Shown here: one piece after another, positions 1 through 11,400 of the stretch | Position numbering within the stretch: the first letter of the stretch is position 1 | How the letters are laid out: every line of letters starts with the position of its first letter | Assembly: GCF_000002985.6 (NCBI RefSeq) | Contig: NC_003282.8 | Coordinates: forward strand, 124,001-188,000 | Length of the DNA stretch: 64,000 nucleotides | DNA from: Caenorhabditis elegans | Taxonomy: Eukaryota > Nematoda > Chromadorea > Rhabditida > Rhabditidae | Direction of reading: 5' to 3' | The notes under the pieces: generated by a model | The model's database searches: none | What the model was told of the DNA's origin: nothing | Seen by the model: the letters and a program-made list of their open reading frames with translations, nothing else | Position numbers and translations under genes: made by a program

Positions 1-1923
1 ACCATAATCGGATGATTTCCCTTCGAAATACACGCTCCACGGAGGCTCCGGCATGCTTCTTGAGATGTGTGAGTGTTCTCGTAGACAACGTAGGCGTACG
101 GTTGTCCGTGATCGTAGTCAATGTTCTCTACGAAGCCGAACTCGCCGAAAGCTTTCTGAAGGATCTCCTTATCGCACCAGGAGCCGAGGCCACCGACGAA
201 GAGCCGGCGGGAGACTTGGCTTTTACCGTAGCCGATCTTCATACGGGAACCGCCTGCACGAATCGGGCGGTCTTGTTCTTCGGCTTTTGCTTGGATTGCT
301 TGATCGACGGTCTGAAAGAATTTTTTAACTTATAAATGTTGAGTGAGGCTAAAAATTGGTAGAGGTTCAGGATTTTGAGTGAGGCTAAAAATTGGTTGAG
401 GCTCAGGATTTTGAGTGAGGCTAGGGCGAGTTCTTGTTAAAATTCTATGAAGCCGCGAAAAAAATTCGGTCACGAACCTGAAACATGACAAAAGCGTATG
501 CGGCGTCCGTATTGATTGGCGTCTTTATATCGACTTCTTCCACTTTCCCGTGCTCCTCAAAAACGTGACGAATCTCTCGTTCCTTCACATCCGACGGCAT
601 ATTTCCGACGAAAAGCGTCCTCGTCGCCTCGTCGTCGTCCTGTTTTAGCCGCCACGTGGATGGTTCCTTAGTCGGGCGGCCCCGATTCCCGCTTCCACTT
701 CCGCCTTCTCGTTTACTGTCGGCTCCGTGTTGAGCTCGATTAAATCGATCCGGAATGTATTTGCCCTCCTGATCACGTAGAATTCCAGCTGGATCACATT
801 GAACACGCTTGCCGAGCACTGATTTTAGACGGTCCATTAAGGTGTATCTGACCTTCCGAGCACAATCATTTCTCTCGAAATTCACGTAGGCTAGGCGTTC
901 GTCTTCTTCCGGGTTTTTGACCACTTTTATCTGAAAAAATTGGTATAAAATTGCGGAAATCTCAGGATTTTTTGGTTGAGGCTCAGGATTTTTTGGTTGA
1001 GGCTCTCTGGATTTTTGGTTGAGGCTTTCTGGATTTTTAGTTGAGGCTCTCTGGATTTTTGGTTGAGGCTCTCAGGATTTTTGGTTGAGGCTTTCTGGAT
1101 TTTTGGGTGAGGCTCTCTGGATTTTTGGTTGAGGCTCAGGATTTTTGGTTGAGGCTTTCTGGTTTTTTGGTTGAGGCTCTCTGGATTTTTGGTTGAGGCT
1201 CTCAGGATTTTTGGTTGAGGCTTTCTGGATTTTTGGGTGAGGCTCTCTGGATTTTTGGTTGAGGCTCAGGATTTTTGGTTGAGGCTTTCTGGATTTTTGG
1301 TTGAGGCTCTCTGGATTTTTGGTTGAGGCTCTCAGGATTTTTGGTTGAGGCTTTCTGGATTTTTGGGTGAGGCTCTCTGGATTTTTGGTTGAGGCTCAGG
1401 ATTTTTGGTTGAGGCTTTCTAGATTTTTGGGGCTTAGGATTTTTATATATATTTTTTGGACTTTTGAAGAATTTATTAACTTTTTAGCAACATTTATAGA
1501 AATCTAAGAAAAATGATTGCTTTTTTAATCGATTTTCGAAATATTAAAATCAAAAATTGGTTCAATTTCAGGAACATTTAGGAATTTCAGATTTCAATTT
1601 TCAAGTTATTTTTACAAAAAAAGTCGATTTTTTGCTGCTTTTACCTCAAACGGAGCATATTTCTTGAGCTCTTGTGTCAGATATTGCTTGATTTGTTCCC
1701 GTTCCAGACGGTCATCGAAGCCGGAAATTCGAAGATTCAGGTAGACTTCTGGTGAGTGGCTTCCGAAGCGTTCCCTGAACAAAATAGAGAAAATTATGAT
1801 TTTTTTATTGGTTTTTTGTGATTTTTTTCGGCAATTTTTTCTTCAAAAAGCTCCTTACCGATAATAACTGGAAAGTCCGTTGCAATTCGGTCGGTATTGA
1901 GGTCTACCGCGTTCTTCTGCCAT
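1..1923 (-). CDS. Spenito/RBM15-like RNA-binding protein, three RRMs (3' end beyond window)
   Basis: Exons on the minus strand are 1923-1859, 1774-1645, 930-478 and 311-1 (continues off the left edge); all junctions keep frame. The visible 319 residues hold RRM1 (about 33-110, LRISGFDD then LAYVNFER), a Gly/Arg linker, RRM2 (168-245, RTLFVGNM and YAFVMF) and the start of RRM3 (251 onward, RRLFVGGLG and YAYVVYE). The KIGYGK stretch joining RRM2 and RRM3 and the G-D/Q-x-YAY strand of RRM3 are typical of the Split-ends family, short Spenito/RBM15 branch. A SPOC domain is expected further left but cannot be seen. In flies and mammals RBM15/Spenito is a nuclear RNA-binding adaptor of the m6A writer complex and of splicing. 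The start is the first ATG of the exon; an upstream in-frame ATG at 2040 opens a sequence that does not look coding. The gene is transcribed away from the COX6C-like gene. Confidence 0.88.
339..425. repeat. Short GAGGCTNAGGATTTTG minisatellite block
   Basis: About three imperfect copies of a unit containing TGAGGCTAAAAATTGGT and TGAGGCTCAGGATTTT lie in the last visible intron of the Spenito-like gene. It is a shorter relative of the array at 958-1440. Confidence 0.8.
958..1440. repeat. Minisatellite array, about 22-bp unit
   Basis: Roughly 22 tandem copies of a unit close to GGATTTTTGGTTGAGGCTCT fill most of the intron between 931 and 1644. Variants alternate in a higher-order pattern: blocks with GGCTTTCTGG, GGCTCTCTGG, GGCTCAGG and GGGTGAGG recur in the same order about every 130 bp, which suggests recent amplification of multi-unit blocks. 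Related sequence occurs at 339-425, at 56551-56755 on the other strand, and at 60065-60105. Confidence 0.93.
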
Positions 1924-2256
1924 TTTTCGCTGAAGAAATTCGAATTTAATTCGTTTTCGAGAAGAATCGGCATTTTTAGTTAAATTTCTTAGTGATTCAG
2001 GTGTAGAATGAAACGAATAAAAGAAGCAATAATAAGACACAGAAAAAGTAGAGAGTAAGCTAGAAATAAGATTGACTAAACACTGAGTTTTTGCTGAAAA
2101 AGCCGATTTTTCTCAAAATTACAGCTGGAATAGAACAGACAGTACAATAGAAATAGAGTTTTAATATGAATTTTAATATTAAAGAATCTGAAAATATATT
2201 TAAACACCAGAAATTTGTGTAAATCGATGAATTTGTAGAGCTCGTGAGCTAATCAA

Positions 2257-2361
2257 TTATTTGCCAGCGATGTGTGCATTCTGACGTGACGGTGTACGTT
2301 CGCGGTGGTTGCGTACTTTAAATTGTTGACCGTACTCGGTACTCGGCGATGCACTGCGCAT
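2257..2361 (-). CDS. Candidate 34-aa smORF in the divergent promoter
   Basis: An ATG at 2361 opens 34 codons ending in TAA at 2259-2257. The peptide begins MRSASPSTEYGQQ, is polar and basic, and is richer in GC than the surrounding AT-rich DNA. A TTTCCTAG acceptor-like site sits directly before the ATG, so it could be a trans-spliced mini-gene or the terminal exon of an unseen transcript. No convincing donor for an upstream exon was found between 2390 and 2731. It lies about 330 bp upstream of the Spenito-like start on the same strand, which is compatible with a small upstream cistron. I do not recognise the peptide. Confidence 0.4.
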   Translation of the reverse strand: MRSASPSTEYGQQFKVRNHRERTPSRQNAHIAGK

Positions 2362-2731
2362 TCTAGGAAATCGATTTTCTTCTATTTTTTGATTTTTAAA
2401 TCGAAATTTCTAAAATAATTCATGGTTTTCTGTCAATTTCAGATTTAAAATTGACAATTTTCAATTAAAATATCAAATTTCATTCTAAAAATCCACTAGA
2501 AACGAGGCTCCACGATTCCGGCGCTCTCTGTTTATTTTGCACGTTTCCAAAGGGCGCTTCGAGCTTTTCCCAGTGTTTTATTGAATTTTATGTGTTCTCG
2601 TCCCATTTTCTCAGTTAAATCATGCATTAAAATTATGAAACTGCATTGATTACCTCTTTTTTCCCGGAAAAATCGTATTTCGTTAATTAAAAAAAGTCGA
2701 TAAGGCTCAATTAAATAAATCTATTTTCAGG

Positions 2732-3514
2732 ATGGTTGCCGCTTCTGCCACCCGTAACATGCTCCATCAATATGGCCGTCGCGCCATCGGCATCTCGTTG
2801 ATCGCCTCCGTCGGCGCCACCGCCGCCTTCTTCTTCGGATACGTTCAGCCAAGACACGAGAAATACGAACGCTTCTTCGCGTATGTATTTTCAACTTTTT
2901 CATAAAATGTTGGTTGAAATTAACCGCGAAATTAGTGAAAAGAGCGAATGTTTGACATCCAGAATTCGTAAAAAATATGGAATTCAGTATAAATTTGCGA
3001 TCCGTGGTGCCAAAATCGAAGAAAATCGCTAATTTTTCCGGATTTTCACTTTAACAAGTCTCGAAATCAGTTTTTTTATTGGGAAATTTATCGTTTTTGC
3101 TGATATTTCACTCAGGATGACCACTAGAAGCTTGTGAACCTCTGACACGATTTTTTGTCGATTTACGGAGCTCAATTTTATACTAAATTTTAGCTACATT
3201 TCGTCTAATTTTGCCTGATACTGGTCCAAAATGGAGAATTTCAGTTCTAATAGGAAACAAAAAATTAAAATACACACTTTTCCTCAAGGAGTACACGAGC
3301 AATTGACAAAAAATTAAAAAAAAAACAATTTACGTTCAAAATCGTGAATTTTATGTCATTTTCCCCCTGAAAATTCAATTTTTCTTTCAGCAACTACGAT
3401 CCATACACCAGAATGAAGGAGATCTGTGCCGCGAACAAGGGATACATGCACACATGCCCACAGGAGCTCGCCAAGCTCTACGAGGAGAAGGGCAAGACTG
3501 TTGCCGATTTGTAG
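2732..3514 (+). CDS. Cytochrome c oxidase subunit 6C-like protein
   Basis: Two exons, 2732-2880 and 3391-3514, encode 90 aa. A TTTTCAG acceptor one base before the ATG indicates trans-splicing. The protein begins MVAASATRN, has one hydrophobic helix at about residues 18-38 (ISLIASVGATAAFFFGYV), then a charged segment ending in FFANYDPYTRMKEICA. One helix followed by a Y-x-x-F-x-x-NYD-x-x-x-MKE block is the pattern of COX6C, a small nuclear-encoded subunit of respiratory complex IV in the mitochondrial inner membrane. The family is short (about 75-90 aa), so identification rests on this tail block and the size. A polyadenylation signal follows at 3620. Confidence 0.82.
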
Positions 3515-3619
3515 ACGCCCACGCCTCGAATCTTGTGTGTGTTCTTGTACTATTTTGTTAGTCAATTTCTTATTCTCTTCGAAATGTTGCGATATTCTTA
3601 AATAGCTTGGTTTGTTCCG

Positions 3620-3625
3620 AATAAA
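3620..3625 (+). terminator. Polyadenylation signal of the COX6C-like gene
   Basis: AATAAA lies about 105 nt after the stop codon. Confidence 0.7.
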
Positions 3626-4500
3626 AATGTTCGTAATCCGTTTCTTCGATGAGAGCCGAGGTCTCGGTTTCTCTGCACTCTCCCCTGACAACTACAGACT
3701 CTAATTGGCACGCCGGACACCTTTTTTCTCGTCTACCATGTGTTCTGCTGCTTTTGCAAAAATATATGGATTTCTTGAGCATTTAATCGCCGAGAAATCG
3801 ATTTCCCCGTGGATTTTCACGATTTTGTGTCTGCGGAAACAATTTCCCTGGAGTTTGAATTTCGTGGAGCCAGATTCGCAAAAATTTTTAGTATCTAGCT
3901 TTTTGAACAAAGTTTTATGATAATTTAGGGTCTCGCCACGCTGATTACGCATCAGAATACTAAAAATTTGAATATAAAAAATTTCGGTGAATTCGAATCC
4001 ACGTGAGCTATTTTCCAGGGTTTTTGATTCCACGGATATGAATTCCTGAAGATTTTCGTTTTTTGTGGTTTTTCAGCTGATTTTTTAGAAAATTTAAGAT
4101 CTCGGTAAGAAAAATATTCCGCTGAAAAAAACGTCAAAAAATATAGAAAACTCGCAAAGCCGGATGGAAGCGAAGACCCCGAAAAATGGTTTCCGTGGAT
4201 CCGGATTTGCCGAATTTTCTTTATTATTGAGGTGTTTAAGCGGAATTATGGAAGATTTAAAATTTTATCAAGAACTTTTTGCACAGAGACCCCTTGTTTC
4301 CGAAAATTCGACTGAAAACGTCAGAAAACTCCGCAAATCTGGATCCACGGGACCGAAGTTTCCGAAAAATTGTTTCCGCGGGTCCGGATTCGCAGTTTTT
4401 TTTTTCTATTTTTGCATTTTTCGTACCGAGACCCCACATTCACAAAAATTTAGCTGATCGAGCATGTTACCCCAAAAATTGAGTATATTCAGGATGTGAA
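3626..4500. repeat. Diverged copies of a CCGGATTCGCAR / TCCGNGGATCC repeat
   Basis: Segments such as TTTCCGTGGATCCGGATTTG, TTTCCGCGGGTCCGGATTCG and TTCGTGGAGCCAGATTCG recur at about 3800-4400, some inverted, with AT-rich spacers. Several ORFs of 60-110 codons cross this stretch on both strands. They share the repeat and have no splice or start context, so I read the stretch as decayed repeats rather than genes. Confidence 0.6.
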
Positions 4501-5270
4501 ACGCGCTCTATCGATAACCTGCAGTGTACTCCACGAGGACTAGGGGTTTCAGAGCAAATATTCACAAATTTATGCAATTTGAACAAAAAAAAGCAATCAT
4601 AAACTCGAAAATCGGAAAATAACCTGAAATTCGGCCAGGTCAGCAATCGCGCCCCACCGCAAAAGAGAACAGTACCCCAAAATCAGATATCCCGCCAAAA
4701 CTACAAGAAAAAATTAACTGTGTCCACCACCACCACCACCTAATTGTCTCCCGCGAATCACTTTTCTCCCCCCCCCCCCCCCCACCTCAACCTCCTCACC
4801 GCCCGCCCGGTGGCCTCCAAAACAGTCTGCGTCTCTTCGCTCTCCACTCTCTCGTCTCGTGCCACACACCACCCCGCCACGCTCTGAAAAAAAGTTATCG
4901 AACTGAAAATCGTCATTTTTCTATTTCTTTTCATAATTTTTCTGCCCGCCGGGGTGGGGTTTCTGACAGTTTTCCACGTGGCGGCACAGCTCAACAATAA
5001 TCGATTTTTCAGTTGTTTCAAAAAACTAATTTTTTTTTCCTTGGTTTCTCTAATTCTCTCATAGCTGGTAATCTCTCGTCAGGTGTCCTCACCTAACTAT
5101 TAATTATCGATTATCTTTTTATTCGAAATTTCAACAACAAAAAAATGCATCACAAGTTACTAGTTACTAGGTAACCTACTACTTATATTTTAGATTTTTT
5201 TCAAGTTTTTTTTTATTTTTTAGTTTGAAAAACGCTTTCTTTCAAAGTTTTCTCCCTTTGAAATTTGGTT
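4501..5270. other. Intergenic, low-complexity; no gene seen
   Basis: AT-rich sequence with a short CAC-repeat at 4727-4740 and a run of 16 C at 4768-4783. No ORF here has plausible splice sites. Confidence 0.6.
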
Positions 5271-5286
5271 TTTGGTCCGTGTCCGA

Positions 5287-6070
5287 GAAGAGAAAAAACT
5301 CGGCCACCAATTTTTTTTCGCGGCCACATATTTTTCTTACGGCTGTCCGAGGCTCTAAAAGTCAATTTTCAAATAGATATAGACTAAAAAAATCAAAACT
5401 AGAGAAAACTCGGCCACCGATTTTTTTTCAGGCCATGTGGAATTTTACACCACTCCCTTTTTTCTGAGAAATCAAGAAAACTCGGCCACCGATTTTTTGC
5501 AATTTTTTTCGGTCACCATTCCCAAATTCGCAAAATTTTCAAACGAAAATCGGCTATAAAAATCCTTTAAAAATAATTTTGGCCTAAAAAAAGAAGGTAG
5601 AGAAAACTCGGCCACTGACTTTATTTCGCGGCCACGTTTGGCGATGACATTTTTCAAAGAAATTTCACATATTTTTTTCCGAACTTCCACAATTTTGGTC
5701 ACGTGGCCTCGAATGGGGAATCCTCGGCCACCGATTTTTTTTCGCTTTCAAGGTTTGATCCAAAAGAATCAAAAATAATTGGTGGCCGAGTTTTTGCTTT
5801 TGTCAAGAGGTCGTAAAATGGAAACCTGAGCCACCACTCTGTATTTTTTTTGTTTGAGAATTCCCTTCAGGTGCACTTCTACTTACATTAGTTTCAAAAA
5901 AAACCTGAAATAGAGAAAACTCGGCCACCGAATTTTTTGGTTGTCAAACTGTGGCCTAGTTCTGCTTTTGCCAAGAGGCCGTGAAATTGAAACTTAGGCC
6001 ACCACACTTTAATTTTTTTTTCACAAAAACTGAGATAGAGAAAACTCGGCCACCGATTTTTTTTTCTCGG
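5287..6070. repeat. Cluster of AACTCGGCCACCGATTTTTT repeats
   Basis: The core AAAACTCGGCCACCGATT recurs about seven times (near 5292, 5405, 5476, 5605, 5722, 5913 and 6043), often followed by a GCGGCCACG half-unit, with diverged spacers of 70-190 bp. A single related copy is at 49805-49825. No coding role is apparent. Confidence 0.8.
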
Positions 6071-6558
6071 TCCCGTTTTTTGCCAAGCCCTCATTATTTT
6101 CAAAAAAAACACACACAAAATGGTGTATGGTTACTAAAAAAAAGAGGTCAGTGATCATTAATCAGATATCAGTTTTTGGTTTTTTTTGCCATGTTTTCTC
6201 ACATTTTTCGGTTGGCAGATTTTCGTGTTTTTTTCTTTCTTTTTTTGATAAATTTATTCCTCGCTTCAAATGGCAAATGGGGTGACTTGAACTGTGTGTA
6301 CGTGCATGTGAGAGGGCAGAGACGCAGACAGTGAGGGCCCCTCGGAGCAACAGATGGAGAATTATGTCAAGTTCAGTTGTTTACACATTTTTTTGCAGAA
6401 CCACTCCCTCTGTGTTCTCCATCTCTTTTTTTTCATTGTGAAAAGTGTGTGCTTCTCAGTATGAAATGAACTTTGTTCGAAAAATTTTAAAATTGTTAAA
6501 TGACAAGGCTTCCACAATTAAATTTGCAATTTTTTGATAGTTTTAGTACCCACGAGAA

Positions 6559-6819
6559 TACCGTATTTCTTCTATTAGTATGGCCTCCCTATTAGACTTG
6601 CACTCCCTATTAGTATTGCCCCTCGGAGACCTTCCTTTTCTGAATTTTTACATAAGATTCGAGCTTTTTCAGAAAAAAAAAACTAGTAAGCTGAAAGTCA
6701 GAAAAATGTTCTGAAAATTAGTATTGCACTCCCTATTGGGCAAAAATAAAAAAAGTATTGCAAGCGGGAAGACTATCGAAAAATAGTATTGCAGCCATAC
6801 TAATAGAAGAAATACGGTA
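6559..6819. mobile_element. MITE-like element with ACCGTATTTCTTCTATTAGT ends
   Basis: Terminal inverted repeats of about 28 bp (left from 6559, right ending 6819) bound roughly 260 bp. The inside repeats short CCCTATTAGTATTGC motifs. A lone arm-like sequence, ACCGTATTTCCTCTATTAGA, is at 46456. There is no ORF, so it would be non-autonomous. Confidence 0.75.
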
Positions 6820-7474
6820 TAAGCAATTTAAGATTTTATGCTATCATTTACTATATATAAAGCGCTTATTCCGTTTGTCCATAGTTTGTAGTCTATGTAG
6901 TCTTTGTAGTCTGCGAAGTTTTAGCTTCTGGAGGGATATAAAAAATGGAGGGATATAAAAAAAAAATCAAAAATTTATTTATTTATCGATTTTATGAAAA
7001 GTTAGCAGGACCGCGTAGACCGGTACATATAGGCTAAGAAGCTATTTTTAGCAAAAATTGATAACTGTCTTGTGAAAAACATGTCTGTAAAGTTTCGTAA
7101 CGAAAACTCAATCGGTTGCTCAGAAATGAGCCCAGAAGCCTTATGGAAACAAAAAATAAGGAAAAGCTTAGTACAAATTCATCTCTAAAACGGTTCAAAA
7201 AAGTCCGAATCGTATGAAAATGCACCAGAGAGTGACATTTTGTGTAATTTACCATATTTGAAAGTTTGGTAAAAATTGGAAACTCAGTAGCTTCAAAACG
7301 AGCTTAAAGGTACTAAAATGTGAAAATTAGAAGAGTTCATGCTTCCGCTTGTTTCCATGATATGAAATCAAAAAATACACTGGTAAAACAAGTGAATGAA
7401 CGTTATTTAACTTTTTAAAATTTTGACACTTTTCGAAAAAATCGAAGTTTTCGTGAAAAATTTCCAAATTCTCG

Positions 7475-7673
7475 AGGTGTCCCATAGCAGTTGGGCGGTC
7501 GATTTTTTAACTTTTCGCTCGTTTGCTCTCAATTTTTCAGCAATCAGAATAAAATTGTAGGTACATAGGTTTTTTGGTATGCTGAATCCGATTCCGATAC
7601 TAGTTTTCCATGAAAAAGTTCGAAAGTGTCTGAAACCCTAAAAATTAGGGGGTGTCCCATAGCAGTTGGGCGC
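7475..7673. repeat. Two direct copies of GTGTCCCATAGCAGTTGGGC
   Basis: Near-identical 20-22 bp copies at 7477 and 7651 are separated by about 150 bp of unrelated sequence. They are probably parts of a dispersed repeat family. Confidence 0.65.
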
Positions 7674-7749
7674 ACTGTATATGCATCCGTTTAAAGTTTA
7701 TTTTCTACTAGCCAGCACAGTCCATAGAGTTCTAAATAGCGTTATCCCG

Positions 7750-7926
7750 TGCTGCGAGGCTGCCCCATTTCGTTTTGACCTACAAAAAATGCGGGATTTT
7801 TTTGCCTAAAAATATGACGTCAGCACTTTTGTAATCATGCAAAATCAGTTGTGAACTCTGCGTCTCTTCTCCCGCATTTTTTGTAGATCTACGTAGATCA
7901 CGCCGAAATGAGACACTCTGAAGTAG
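7750..7926. mobile_element. Palindromic element, TTGATCTACAAAAAATGCGGG family, copy 1
   Basis: Imperfect inverted repeat. Each arm runs from CCCATTTCG through a GATCTAC block to ATGCGGGA, around a core containing GACGTCAGCA, CATGCAAAATCAGTTG and GCGTCTC. Other copies are at 22317, 24089, 54185, 62626 and 63938. It is non-coding. Confidence 0.82.
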
Positions 7927-8450
7927 TTTCTCCAAAAACCTCACTGAAAAATTTTGTGCAACGTTATCTGTATAGTTACAAATTTTCGATGTCTACTAAA
8001 AATATTGCAAATTGAATTATAAAGAGTTGGTCAGTTGAGAAAATGTTTTCCCATCCTACTCTCTATATCGAGTTATACATTGTCAATCTCATATCCTACC
8101 TAATTCCAAAATAACACTCAATTCAACAATAAAAGAAAGTCACGTGGCAACGCGAAAAAAAAAAGATAAACAAGGAACGTCTTCTTCTTCTCTATTCAAT
8201 TCCATTCATAGTGGACTAGGTGAGCCGCTCGTCAGTATCTGCTCACCGTCTGCGTCTCTGCTTGGCTCTTCTCTTTCTCTCCATGTGCTCCGGCTCCCCC
8301 TCCTCACACTCAACCACACACACACACACACGTATACATATCTTCTTATAGTTTTGTTGCATGCTTCATCTCTTTTCTCATCTTTTGCCTTCTATGTACT
8401 TTGCTTTTTTTCCAGATCTCCTGATGAACTAAACTCTTGGGAAATAAATT

Positions 8451-11400
8451 ATGAGGATACGGCACGTGGTGTTCTGCCTGCTCGCACTGGTTTATGGTGA
8501 GTACTTTGAGGTTTTGGTGTTTGATAGCAAAAGTCATCAATCTATTTTTCGGGTTAATTGGGTTAATATAGGTATTATTATGCAGCTAGATGATGATTTG
8601 GTTCTATCTAAACAAAAAAGTGCAATTAAAATCGAATTCTCACTGGTTTACATAAATTTTTAGTTATAATCACAAATTTAATAGTTTACGCTCTATTTTT
8701 TTTTTTGACAAACTAGATATAGTTAAACATATTTGAAATTTGATCCAATATCCAATATAAGTGAAATCAAGTTAAGGTTGTTAAGTTTGATATATGTAGT
8801 AGTAAATATATAGAAATGTTTTTCATATCAGGTTCAGCCAATCATATTCGAGTTGCGTAGTGCTTATGCAGTTGATAGGTTTTTTGGTATAATCTAGTTA
8901 TGTTGTAACTCTAAAAAAATTTTCTAATTATCATCACGAATATGTATATCGTTTAAGAAGTTAGAAAAAAACACTGATTATTTTTTTATTAGCTCAAAAA
9001 GTATGTATTAGTCCCATTTAGCTGGCTTTTAGAAATTCGTGTTTAATTTTGATTAGTTTGACTATGGAAATTGTTTGAGCCCAAAGTTAAGCAATTTATG
9101 TTATTGCAGATTAGCTGCAGACTTTTTCTATTAGAATAGAATCTTATTACATAGTTATTATTGCCTAATTTCAGCTATACAAAATGCGACTTATCAACTT
9201 ATCATTTTAGTTGTAGTTGATCGCAGTTGAAGAAAATTGAAATGTTATTATGATCTTAAAAAAATACATATCACTTTAATTATGAGTGACTTGAAATTGC
9301 TATTTTTTATTGCAATTCATAGTTGATATATGTTCAAAAAAGTCAACAAGTTAACTGATTTGCTGATAGTGAATATTAAATTTAGCGCAATGAGCAATTG
9401 ATGCAATTAAATGTTAGTTGCAGTTTTATTCTGTTAGTGGGTATTTAGAAAATAGCTAGGTGCAATTTAAACTAAATTTTCAACAATTTAGGAATTTAAA
9501 CTTTACTTTTTAGTCGCATCACTTATCTAGGCACCCCACTTTTTAACTTTAAAAGCGCCTAACAATAAGTATCTAAGTTGTCCTGTATTTTATTTTAAAA
9601 TTGCCAATTTGTTAATTTTTTCTCTATATAATTAATTATCTATTGATATTTACAAAATGTGCCGAGTCCTGCCCTTCCAAAGGAAACTAGTGGGGTGCAA
9701 TACCAATAGAAGAGTACAAAATTTACAGAAGTCCAAAATAATATGCATCACGGTTGAGAGCTTTTTAAATTTGTTATCAGTATTTAGGCCTTGGCTCAAA
9801 CACATCATAAATTGGTACCTGTGCAAGAAAATTAACCAAATACAGCTTTCTACGACCCTTTTCAATTTTTTCCAGGCGCCGAAACTTCCGACGATGATCT
9901 CGACGAACGGACAAATATCTTCATCCGTGATAAACTGATTCCGGCGTTGAAGCTTGCAGAAGGTAGTTTGTTTTTTTGGACTCAACAGAAAATAATCGCC
10001 GGCACTCAAATTAGATGGCATTTATCGTCAGAAGAAGCTTTGGGCAAAATCCCCCGGTAGCAAAGCAAAATAATTTCGTTCGATCAAACATTAAAAGAGA
10101 TTTTCAACTATATATATAATCAGTGATAAGCCTATAATCTTTAGTGTTTCCCCCGAAAGCACTAATCTATGGGAAATTTCCTTTTCGGGGGACGTGAGTT
10201 TATGCAGAAAAAAAAATTGAAGTTTAGTTTATTTTTGGAAGGATTTTTAATCTTGTGATAAGGGATTTAACAAGATTTTCTGATTTTCTTGCAGTGACCA
10301 AGGTGAATTTCACACGATTACACTTATGCCATTGCTCAAGGGAAGTTGGATGCAACGCGAGGACTACCGGATGGGTGCCTGGAATCGAGTTCCTTAATGA
10401 GACGGATCGCAGTTTTTATGAGGTTAGGCTTTAACCATGTGGTCGAGTTTTTCCTTGCCCGCAATAGATCCTTATTGACCAAAACTACAGTAATCCTACA
10501 GTACCTCAACCATCTTCCTCTATTAGACCTGTCACCAAAGTATTTGACAAAGCAAAAAAACAAGAATAATTTAATTACTCGATAACTCCAAAAAACAACA
10601 AAAAATTGTATTTTGGTTTTTTAAATTTCTTTATCTGATTGTGAATATTTTCGTTTTCCCCGCGATTTCTTTAAAAGATCAAAAGACTAAGACTAAGATA
10701 ATCTTACAGTACCCCGACCCTATCCCTCCACTAACCTTAATCTCTTCAAAAAACAATGAGCATGTTTTCTCCTAAGCTACAGTAATCCTACAGTACCCCT
10801 ACAGTACCCCAGTACTACTACAGTACCCCGACCCTATCCCTCTACTAATCTTAATCTCTTCAAAAAACAATGAACATGTTTTCTTCTAAGCTACAGTACT
10901 CCTACAGTACCCATACAGTACCCTTACAACACTACTACAGTACCCGACCCTATCCCTCTACTAACCTTAATCTCTTCAAAAAACAAAAAAAACATGTTTC
11001 TCCTATACTACAGTACTCTTACAGTACCCCAGAGGTGTCCTTATAAGTTTGACTAGTTTTTGTCATTTGGCAGTAAAACTACGGTTCTTCTAAAATTTCG
11101 GTTACTTGGTTACTAGGTCTCAATTCTCACACTAGACCAATCCTCTCTTTCCAGAACACGTGCTACACGGACGGAAGCTGCTACCAGAGCGCTCGGCCGT
11201 CACCCGAAATCTCACATTTCGGATGCATGGACGAGAAATCTGTGACCGACGAGACCGAGTTTCACGATACGGCAGCGAAAGTGTGCACGAACAACACGAA
11301 AGACCCGCACGCTACCGTCTGGATTTGCTGTGATAAGGGAAATTTTTGTGCGAACGAGACGATCATCCACTTGGTAAGTGTGATCTCTTTTTTGACATCC

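Noticed and set aside
4164..4457. 97-codon ORF and overlapping antisense ORFs
   Set aside because: They fall in diverged copies of a local repeat and have no splice or start context.
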